NCBI RefSeq assembly: GCF_000337195.1 | Contig: NZ_AOID01000021.1 | Span: 55,866 to 119,865, forward strand | DNA length: 64,000 bases | Direction: 5' to 3' | Source: Natrinema versiforme JCM 10478 | Lineage (GTDB): Archaea > Halobacteriota > Halobacteria > Halobacteriales > Natrialbaceae | Part shown: in pieces, positions 16,854 through 23,587 of the stretch | Numbering within the stretch: position 1 is the first letter of the stretch | Layout: each line of letters starts with the position of its first letter | Position numbers and translations under genes: made by a program | The notes under the pieces: generated by a model | Databases searched by the model: none | The model's input: only the letters and a program-made list of their open reading frames with translations | Told to the model about the DNA's origin: nothing

Positions 16854-16880
16854 ATGATCGTCTTCGCCATCGTTCGATGA
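16854..16880 (+). CDS. Eight-codon leader ORF coupled to signal peptidase
   Basis: ATG at 16854 opens a frame encoding MIVFAIVR and stops with TGA at 16878-16880, overlapping the ATG (16877) of the signal peptidase as ATGA. The distance from the TATA box puts transcription onset at or next to this ATG, so a leaderless ribosome would translate the mini-ORF and restart on the main gene. Function as a translation-coupling device is inference. Confidence 0.45.
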   Translation: MIVFAIVR

Positions 16881-18055
16881 CTGGCGGGCTCGCAAAGCGA
16901 GGGGCCGGGCTCGCGATCGCACTGGTCGTCGTCCTCCTACTGGTCGGCCAACTCCTCGGGCAACCGATCCTGCTGGGCTACGTCGCGACCGGTAGCATGG
17001 AGCCGACGATGGACGCCGGCGACGGGTTCGTCGCGATTCCCAGCATCGCCGCGGGCGATGTCGAGGAGGGCGATGTGGTCGTCTTTCAGGCGAGAGAGCT
17101 CCACGACGGCGGGCTGACGACCCACCGCGTCGTCGGCGAGACCGAGGAGGGGTACGTCACGAAAGGCGACGCGAACCCGTTTACCGATCAGGACGGCGGC
17201 GAACCCCACGTCACCGAGGGCCAGATCGTCGCCGAGGTCTTGCAGGTAAACGGCAACGTCGTGACCGTTCCGTACCTCGGGAGCGCGATCATGGGCGTCC
17301 AGGGGCTCGCCGAACGGGCCTACGGCACGATCGCGCCGATACTTGGCCTGACGACGACTGCGTCCTCGGACGGCCTCGGCTCCATGCTCGTCGCAGTCGG
17401 CGTCGCCATGCTCGGCTTCGGGACGCTGCTCGAGCGGCTCGGGCCCGGCCGGCGGGAGACACGTCGCTCGCGGTCCCGGGAGAACGTGATCGCGTTCTGG
17501 GCCGCGCTGGGACTCGTCTTACTCGTCTTCGTCACGTTCGCGACCGCGGCGATGGTCGTCCCGTCGGGGACCACCGAGTACGAACTCATCAGTACCGAGA
17601 ACCCCGACGACGATCCGCAGATCGTCGCGCCGGGCGCGACGACGGAACTCTCTCGCACCGTCGACAACGCGGGCTACCTCCCGGTGGTGGTCGTCCACGA
17701 GGCGGAGAGCGGGGGGATCAGCGCCGATCCCTCGCGGCAGACGATCGGGATCCGTGACAGCGGAGAGACGACGGTGACGCTGTCGGCCCCCGAGGAGACC
17801 GGCGAGTACACGCGCCATCTCGGGGAGTACCGGTATCTCGCCGTGTTGCCGCCGTCCGTGCTGAGCTGGCTGCATTCCCTGCATCCGCTTGCGGCCATCG
17901 CGGCGGTCAACGGCATCATCGTCGGAATCGCCGTCGCCATCGTGCTCGTGCTCTTCGGCAGCGGCGACATCCGGTACCGCTCGAGCGGCGGGAACGCCCC
18001 GCTCTCGACCCGCCTCGAGCGGAAACTCCGAAAGTGGCTCCGGGACCGAGAGTAG
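16877..18055 (+). CDS. Signal peptidase I (S26B, archaeal/SipW type) with long C-terminal extension
   Basis: 392 aa. Catalytic Ser40 lies in YVATGSMEPTM after the first transmembrane helix, His83 in LTTHRVVGE and Asp98 in VTKGDANPF; this Ser-His-Asp set is the archaeal/ER type rather than the bacterial Ser-Lys type. The peptidase part ends near residue 160. The extension contains two further helices (ENVIAFWAALGLVLLVFV and AAVNGIIVGIAVAIVLVLF) enclosing an extracellular beta domain of about 110 residues with no family I can name. Position between DUF1102/CARDB proteins and a DUF5305 protein suggests a dedicated peptidase for the local surface proteins. Translation appears coupled to a leader ORF. 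Confidence 0.88.
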   Translation: MTGGLAKRGAGLAIALVVVLLLVGQLLGQPILLGYVATGSMEPTMDAGDGFVAIPSIAAGDVEEGDVVVFQARELHDGGLTTHRVVGETEEGYVTKGDANPFTDQDGGEPHVTEGQIVAEVLQVNGNVVTVPYLGSAIMGVQGLAERAYGTIAPILGLTTTASSDGLGSMLVAVGVAMLGFGTLLERLGPGRRETRRSRSRENVIAFWAALGLVLLVFVTFATAAMVVPSGTTEYELISTENPDDDPQIVAPGATTELSRTVDNAGYLPVVVVHEAESGGISADPSRQTIGIRDSGETTVTLSAPEETGEYTRHLGEYRYLAVLPPSVLSWLHSLHPLAAIAAVNGIIVGIAVAIVLVLFGSGDIRYRSSGGNAPLSTRLERKLRKWLRDRE

Positions 18056-18069
18056 CCGCTCGAGCCACT

Positions 18070-18079
18070 ACCCTTATAG
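18070..18079 (+). promoter_or_regulatory. TATA box ahead of the DUF5305 leader ORF
   Basis: CCCTTATAGG is centred about 28 nt before ATG 18103, indicating an internal promoter between the signal peptidase and the DUF5305 gene. Confidence 0.5.
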
Positions 18080-18102
18080 GAGTCTATTTCTTTCACTTAC
18101 AC

Positions 18103-18198
18103 ATGCATTGTCCCGATGTCCGACCAGTTCGGAAACGAACGGTTCGGCCAGGGGGCGCGGTCGGCGGGAGCGGCCGGCTCACGGAGGACGACGGATGA
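18103..18198 (+). CDS. 31-codon leader ORF coupled to the DUF5305 gene
   Basis: ATG 18103 begins 31 codons (MHCPDVRPVRKRTVRPGG ...) ending in TGA 18196-18198, which overlaps the DUF5305 start ATG 18195 as ATGA. The predicted peptide is basic, unlike the acidic proteome, so it may be a leader whose translation matters more than its product. A TATA box 28 nt upstream would make this ATG the leaderless start. Confidence 0.4.
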   Translation: MHCPDVRPVRKRTVRPGGAVGGSGRLTEDDG

Positions 18199-19379
18199 TC
18201 GACAATCCGCGCCTCGAGTTGCTGCTCGTCAAGCAGGGGCGGGCGATCGCCATCGCGCTGGTCGTTATCGGCGTCCTCGCGATCGCCGCGACCGGATGGG
18301 CCGTCGCGAACCCGGAGACGACGACCACGCCGCAGTTCGACGAGGAGCGCGTCGCGTCCGAGGCGGGGACGAGCGCGTACGTCACCCAGAACGGCACGCT
18401 CTGGACCGAAGGCGACCGGCTCACCGACAGTTCGGTCTACGTGCTGAACGCCTCGCCAGAACTCACTGTCGAACCGGAGACGACGCTGCGAAACGAAACC
18501 GGCGGCGTCCCGATCGAGGACGGGGACGTGACCCACGAACTGCGGATTCGGTTCGAGGCGGTCCGCGACGGCGAGACCTTCTGGAACGAGTCCCGACAAG
18601 TGCTCCGCGACTCGCCGTCGGTCGAAGACGGTGTCGCGACCTCGGAGACGACGATCGATATGGCGGCCTACCAGCAGCGACAGCGCCAACTCGAGCGCGA
18701 AATCGGCGGTATCGGTTCGGTCGAACTCACGATGGAGCTCCGCGTCGAGTACGACACGGGGAATCATCGGGGCACGTTCACGACCGCGACGCCGGTGGTG
18801 ATCACGGACGACGCCTACTGGCTGGGCGGGTCGCTGTCGGATTCGGGCTCTCACAGCCATCGGAGCGGCACGGTACGGACGACTGAGTCCCGAAGCCCGG
18901 CGCTCATCGGCGGGCTCTCGGTGCTCGGCACGCTTTCGCTTGCCGGCGGGATACTCGTCGCCCGCCGGTCGCCGACGGATCTCGAGGCCGCCCGCCGCGC
19001 GGTCCACGAACAGCGGTACGCCGAGTGGATCTCGCGGGGATCGATCCCGATGTGGATCGGCGACTACCACGTCTCGCTCGATACGCTCGAGGACGTGGTC
19101 GACGTCGCGATCGACACCAACGAGCGCGTCGTCCACGACACCCAGCGGGGGCTGTTCGCGGTCGTCAACGACGGCGTCGTCTACTACTACAGCGACCGCG
19201 GGCTCTGGGAGGAGACCGCGTGGCCGGAGATGGACTTAGAGCAACAGCCGGCCGTCATCGACGGCGATCGGGAGATGTCCGTCGAGGAGATCGCGGAACT
19301 CGACCCGGCAGACGAGTTCGCGTCCCCCGACGATCCGGACGGGTTCGAAGACGACGAGGACGTCTGGGAACAACTGTAG
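18195..19379 (+). CDS. DUF5305 family membrane protein
   Basis: 394 aa. The N-terminal helix AIAIALVVIGVLAIAATGWAV is followed by an extracellular beta-rich domain with the family pattern TSAYVTQNGTLWTEGDRLTDSSVYVLNASP and, later, LTMELRVEYDTGNHRGTFT. A second helix (ALIGGLSVLGTLSLAGGIL) leads to a cytoplasmic domain with EWISRGSIPMWIGD and a strongly acidic tail. DUF5305 genes commonly accompany signal peptidases and DUF1102 proteins in haloarchaea (recollection). The role is unknown; an assembly or display partner for surface proteins is inference. The start is fixed by the ATGA overlap with the leader ORF. Confidence 0.82.
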   Translation: MIDNPRLELLLVKQGRAIAIALVVIGVLAIAATGWAVANPETTTTPQFDEERVASEAGTSAYVTQNGTLWTEGDRLTDSSVYVLNASPELTVEPETTLRNETGGVPIEDGDVTHELRIRFEAVRDGETFWNESRQVLRDSPSVEDGVATSETTIDMAAYQQRQRQLEREIGGIGSVELTMELRVEYDTGNHRGTFTTATPVVITDDAYWLGGSLSDSGSHSHRSGTVRTTESRSPALIGGLSVLGTLSLAGGILVARRSPTDLEAARRAVHEQRYAEWISRGSIPMWIGDYHVSLDTLEDVVDVAIDTNERVVHDTQRGLFAVVNDGVVYYYSDRGLWEETAWPEMDLEQQPAVIDGDREMSVEEIAELDPADEFASPDDPDGFEDDEDVWEQL

Positions 19380-19553
19380 CGTCGTCGGAGCGACGTGTGC
19401 TAAACGGTGTGGCTGGATGCGGGTTTTTGCGGGACGGATCGGAGTCGGGTCCGTCAAGCAGCGAGACGATCTTTCCTCGCCGATAGCTGTGTCCTCATGG
19501 CCACTGAACTCGACTCTCGTCTCCTCCGGTGTCTCCCAGCCGCGGATCACATA

Positions 19554-19563
19554 GGTATAATAG
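19554..19563 (+). promoter_or_regulatory. TATA box for acyl-CoA synthetase gene
   Basis: GGTATAATAG is centred 27 nt before ATG 19586, giving a leaderless transcript. Confidence 0.6.
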
Positions 19564-19585
19564 TGATAAACAAAAATCGTGATGT

Positions 19586-21196
19586 ATGCAACGGCCACTC
19601 GTTGTCACCGATTTCCTCGAGCAGGCACGCGCCTACTACGGGGAGGAGGAAGCGATCGTGGGGACCGACGGCGACCGATTCACCTACGCCGAGTTCGGCG
19701 AGCGGGCCGACCGGTTCGCCGCGGCGTTGCAGGACCGCGGCATCGAGAAGGGCGATCGCGTCGCCGTCCTCGACCCGAACACCCACTACCACCTCGAGGC
19801 GGCCTTCGGCGCGATGCAGATCGGCGCGGTGCACACGCCGCTGAACTACCGGCTCGAGCCGGCCGACTACGAATACATCCTCTCGGACGCGGGCGTCGAC
19901 GCGATCTTCGCCGATTACGAGTACGCCGAGAAGATCGAGGCGATCCGCGACGAGGTGCCGACGGAGACGTTCGTGACGAACGATCCCAACGCCGTCGAGG
20001 GGGAATGGGAAGACTTCGACGCGGTACTCGAGGAGGCGGACACCGAGTTCGACCAGCCGGAGATGGCCGAAGACGAGATCATCACGATTAACTACACCTC
20101 GGGGACGACGGGGGATCCGAAGGGCGTCTGTCGCACCCACCGGACCGAGACGCTCCACGCCTACCTGATGTCGATCTACCACGAGATCACCGACGACGAC
20201 ACCTACCTGTGGACGCTGCCGATGTTCCACGTCAACGGCTGGGGCCACATCTACGCGGTGACCGGCATGGGTGCCACCCACGTCTGTACGCGCGGGGTCA
20301 ACCCCGACCAGGTCGTCTCGTCGATCCGCGAGGAGGATGTCTCCTTCCTCTGTGCCGCGCCGGCGGTGCTCAACCAGTTGATCGATTACTACGAGAGCGA
20401 GGGCGAACCCGAGATGATGGGCGACAAGCAGGTCCGGGTCACGACCGCCGGCAGCGCGCCGCCGGAGGCGACGATCCGGGCCGTCGAGGACCGCTTTGGC
20501 TGGTACCTGAAACACCTCTACGGCGCGACCGAGACGGGACCGCTGATCACCATCTCCGACGCGAAGCGGCTCATGACCGACGACAACCGCTTCGAGATCA
20601 AGAAACGGCAGGGGATGGGCGTGCTGGGCACCGACGTTCGCGTCGTCGACGAGGACGGCGAGGACGTTCCCCGCGACGATCAGACCCTCGGCGAGATCGT
20701 CGTCCGCGGCAACCAGATCATGGACCGCTACTGGAACAAGCCCGAGGAAACCGAGGCGGCCTTCAACGACCGCGTCGAGGGCTACTACCACACTGGCGAC
20801 CTCGCGACCGTCGACGACAACGGCATGATCGCCATTCGCGACCGCAAGAAAGACATCATCATCTCCGGCGGCGAGAACATCTCGAGCATCGAACTCGAGG
20901 ACACTCTGTTCGACCACGACGCGGTCGCGGACGCGGCGGTGATTCCCGCGCCGAGCGACGAGTGGGGCGAGACGCCGAAGGCGTTCGTCGTGCCGTCGAA
21001 CGGCGATCCGACCGATCCGCCGGTGTCGGCGGAGGAATTGACCGAGTTCACCCGTGAGAACCTCGCGAGCTACAAGGTCGTGCGCCGAATCGAGTACGTC
21101 AAAGAACTGCCCAAGACCGCGACCGGCAAGACTCAGAAGTACGAGTTGCGCCAGCGCGAGTGGGCCGACGAGGATCGGATGATCGGCGAGGGGTGA
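19586..21196 (+). CDS. Acyl-CoA synthetase (AMP-forming), medium/long-chain type
   Basis: 536 aa adenylate-forming enzyme. The P-loop-like motif is YTSGTTGDPKGV, the A5 region YGATETGPL, and the A7-A8 hinge YHTGDLATVDDNGMIAIRDRKKDIIISGGENIS; the catalytic lysine lies in LPKTATGKTQKYELR. It activates a carboxylic acid, probably a fatty acid, to its CoA thioester. A closely similar paralogue lies at 46352-48013 on the minus strand; the two share long identical runs such as NTHYHLEAA and KKDIIISGGENISSIELE. No beta-oxidation gene is adjacent, so the substrate is open. Confidence 0.9.
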   Translation: MQRPLVVTDFLEQARAYYGEEEAIVGTDGDRFTYAEFGERADRFAAALQDRGIEKGDRVAVLDPNTHYHLEAAFGAMQIGAVHTPLNYRLEPADYEYILSDAGVDAIFADYEYAEKIEAIRDEVPTETFVTNDPNAVEGEWEDFDAVLEEADTEFDQPEMAEDEIITINYTSGTTGDPKGVCRTHRTETLHAYLMSIYHEITDDDTYLWTLPMFHVNGWGHIYAVTGMGATHVCTRGVNPDQVVSSIREEDVSFLCAAPAVLNQLIDYYESEGEPEMMGDKQVRVTTAGSAPPEATIRAVEDRFGWYLKHLYGATETGPLITISDAKRLMTDDNRFEIKKRQGMGVLGTDVRVVDEDGEDVPRDDQTLGEIVVRGNQIMDRYWNKPEETEAAFNDRVEGYYHTGDLATVDDNGMIAIRDRKKDIIISGGENISSIELEDTLFDHDAVADAAVIPAPSDEWGETPKAFVVPSNGDPTDPPVSAEELTEFTRENLASYKVVRRIEYVKELPKTATGKTQKYELRQREWADEDRMIGEG

Positions 21197-21405
21197 TCGC
21201 CCCGTAGCCGTCGGGCAGGGTGACAGTAACAGTCACCTGACTATATTCTGATCGAAGGGGTTGTTCGTAGTGAGTCCCGTCGTTTTTGACCGGTTTCGAC
21301 GGATCGTACGTGGAACTCGGATTCGGCTTTTCGTCGGCTCAGCGCTCACTTTACCGGCAAAACCATCACGCAATCTAGTACGATTTCGAATCCGGTAAGG
21401 CTCAA

Positions 21406-21413
21406 CTTTTATA
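21406..21413 (+). promoter_or_regulatory. TATA box for the small winged-helix gene
   Basis: CTTTTATA is centred about 29 nt before ATG 21439, with the ATG as probable leaderless start. Confidence 0.6.
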
Positions 21414-21438
21414 CTGCTGGGGCCTTTCGATTCGTAAT

Positions 21439-21732
21439 ATGGCAGAGACCGACGGGGAGGCGATCGAAGACTTGCCACCGAGCGCGAAACTCGTCTTCAA
21501 GGTTCTCGAGTACGACGGGCCACTAACGCAGAAACAGATCGTCGAGGAATCGATGCTCTCGGCCCGAACGGTACGATACGCGCTCGAGCGCCTCGAAGAG
21601 ATCGGGATCGTCGACGAGGATATCTATTTCGCCGACGCCCGACAGAGCCTCTACCGGCTCGAGGAACCGGTCGCGGCCGACGGGAACGGCGTCGAGGAGT
21701 CCCCGAAGAAAGACGCGTGCTGCGCTGAATAA
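21439..21732 (+). CDS. MarR-like winged-helix transcriptional regulator
   Basis: 97 aa. The fold is seen as PPSAKLVFKVLEYDGPLTQKQIVEE (helices 1-2), SMLSARTVRYALERLEEIGIV (recognition helix) and the wing ARQSLYRLEE. The tail ends in two adjacent cysteines (KKDACCAE). Such one-domain regulators are common in haloarchaea; the target is unknown, and the CC end might respond to metal or redox state. Neighbours are an acyl-CoA synthetase upstream and a small membrane protein downstream with its own TATA-like element. Confidence 0.85.
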   Translation: MAETDGEAIEDLPPSAKLVFKVLEYDGPLTQKQIVEESMLSARTVRYALERLEEIGIVDEDIYFADARQSLYRLEEPVAADGNGVEESPKKDACCAE

Positions 21733-21778
21733 CGGCGAGAACGCCAGGACTATTTTCTAGCGGTGATCGGGTTTCGAT

Positions 21779-22192
21779 ATGGACAAACAGCGGCTGCCGC
21801 GGTGGGGCTGGCTCCTGGTCGGCCTGTTTCTGGCGGCGTTGATCGCGAACCTGCTCAACTGGCTCGTCGTGCTCCCGAGCGGGCTCCCCGAGGCCTACCG
21901 ATCGATTACGGTTATCGCGACCATGTCCCCGGTGTTGATCTACGTCGGCGTCTGGTACGACGCCGATAAACAGCACTACTGGACACACTCCCGGGTCCGA
22001 ATCGTCGGCGATATGCTGTTCGTCGTGGCGGGGGCGACGCTTGGCTCGGCCATCACGCTCGTCGCCATCGTCGGCTTCGGTCTCACCGGCTTTCTGCAGG
22101 ACGTCCTCGCGATGGCCGGCGGCTTCCTCCTGTCGTGGGGTCTGTTCTGGTGGCGCAATCCGGATCTCTACAGCGTCGACGCCGAGCGGTGA
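21779..22192 (+). CDS. Conserved membrane protein of unknown function
   Basis: 137 aa with four hydrophobic helices: WGWLLVGLFLAALIANLLNWLVVL, SITVIATMSPVLIYVGVWY, MLFVVAGATLGSAITLVAIV and DVLAMAGGFLLSWGLFWW. A short charged loop (DADKQHYWTHSRVRIVGD) lies between helices 2 and 3. I do not recognise the family. A TATA-like TATTTTCTAG at 21751-21760 sits about 24 nt before the ATG. Confidence 0.7.
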   Translation: MDKQRLPRWGWLLVGLFLAALIANLLNWLVVLPSGLPEAYRSITVIATMSPVLIYVGVWYDADKQHYWTHSRVRIVGDMLFVVAGATLGSAITLVAIVGFGLTGFLQDVLAMAGGFLLSWGLFWWRNPDLYSVDAER

Positions 22193-22254
22193 GTCCGCCG
22201 GATCCGTGCCGCGAGCGATTCCGATCCTGACCGACGCGACTGCGAGCCATCCGA

Positions 22255-23169
22255 TTATCCGAGCGAATCCGTGCCATCGCCGACCCGTTCGTCGTCGCGG
22301 CCGGCGATTCCCGGCGTCGGCGGCGTCGTCCGTTTGTGTGCGGTGTCAGCATAGCGAGCCGCGATGTCTGCGGCCGTCTCGCGGTCGATTCGCAGTTCGC
22401 CGATGGCGTCCTCGAGCGCCAATCCCTCTTCGACGAGTCGATAAAGCAGCGGATCGATGACGTCGTACCGCGCCCCGAGTTCGTCGGCGTCGGTCTGTGT
22501 GGCCCAAAAGCCCGCCGTCGGCTCCTTGCTGACGATCCGGCGGGGGAGCCCGATGTGTTTCGCAAGCGCTCGGACCTCGGTCTTGTAGCAGTCGCCGATC
22601 GGATAGGCGTCGGCCGCACCGTCGCCGTACTTGGTGAAATAGCCGAGCAGTCGCTCCGAGCGATTCGCGGTGCCGATGACGAGCCGGGACTGACGATTCG
22701 CCGCGTAGTAGGCGACGGCCATCCGCAGCCGCGCGGTGACGTTCCCGATCTCGTGGGTCCGCTCGTCCGGCGTGCCGTCCTCGGCGTCCGGCTCGAGAGC
22801 GCTCGCAACTGTTCCTTCGAAGGCCTCGAGGAGCGGCCGCAACTGAACCTCCTCGAACTCGATGCCCATTCCCTCAGCGATCGTGCGGGCGTCGCTGACG
22901 TGGGCCTCGTCGGTTTTGGTACTGGGCAGTCCCAGCCCGAGCACGCGGTCGCTCCCGAGGGCGTCGACCGCCAGCGCCGCCGTCAGCGTCGAGTCGATCC
23001 CGCCGCTCATCGCCACGACGACGCCGTCGGCTCCGGCGTCGGCGACCCGCGTCTGGATATCGGCCACGATTTGTTCGCGAAGCGCCTCGAGCGACCGGGT
23101 GTCCGTGAGAAACGGCCCGTTCGCACGTTCGATACTCGAGTAGACGAACGTCTTCCTATCTACACTCAT
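22255..23169 (-). CDS. nadE: NH3-dependent NAD+ synthetase
   Basis: 304 aa. The N-type PP-loop AMSGGIDSTLTAALAVDALG binds ATP; LGLGLPSTKTDEAHVSDA, IGNVTARLRMAVAYYAAN, VIGTANRSERLLGYFTKYGDG and CYKTEVRALAKHIGLPRRI are classic NadE blocks for ATP, NaAD and Mg2+. No glutaminase domain is present, so ammonia is the nitrogen source. It catalyses the last step of NAD+ synthesis in the cytoplasm. The C-terminal 25 residues are Gly/Asp-rich and variable. The start follows the ATG at 23169. Confidence 0.95.
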   Translation of the reverse strand: MSVDRKTFVYSSIERANGPFLTDTRSLEALREQIVADIQTRVADAGADGVVVAMSGGIDSTLTAALAVDALGSDRVLGLGLPSTKTDEAHVSDARTIAEGMGIEFEEVQLRPLLEAFEGTVASALEPDAEDGTPDERTHEIGNVTARLRMAVAYYAANRQSRLVIGTANRSERLLGYFTKYGDGAADAYPIGDCYKTEVRALAKHIGLPRRIVSKEPTAGFWATQTDADELGARYDVIDPLLYRLVEEGLALEDAIGELRIDRETAADIAARYADTAHKRTTPPTPGIAGRDDERVGDGTDSLG

Positions 23170-23587
23170 ACGTTGGAATCACTCTGTTGTTCTCGATTCA
23201 TCCAAACGATTGTCTTGTATATGAAGCTATTGCTTGTTCACGTTGTAATTTTGGTAGTAGTTCACACGCATGCGGTCGGGTGTCGCTGTTATTTCCGACA
23301 GATCGTCCATCGAACCCGCTCGAAACCCGTCTGTTTCTGTACGGATACGACAGGCCGTTCAGTTCGCCTGCCGCTTCGCCGGACCGATTTCCTCGCGCGC
23401 GCAGCGGCCCGCTCGAGGACCGCTGCGATTCGGCGCGCGCGAGACTCGAGTCCCGCCACTCCCACGCACATTCCGCTTCGACCATTCGTTCGCACATCGC
23501 TCTCGTCGCCCCTCGAAAACCCGACTCAGAAAAGTTTCTCGTCCACCGCGTTCGCTCCGAACCGCACATCGCTCGCAGGTCGACTGC
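23170..23587. other. Intergenic region upstream of nadE
   Basis: This 418-bp stretch has open frames on both strands, but all have Arg/Ser-rich random composition and none resembles a protein family. An AT-rich element (CATATACAAG on the minus strand, about 23212-23221) could be the nadE promoter with a leader of some 20 nt. I see no RNA gene or repeat. Confidence 0.5.
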
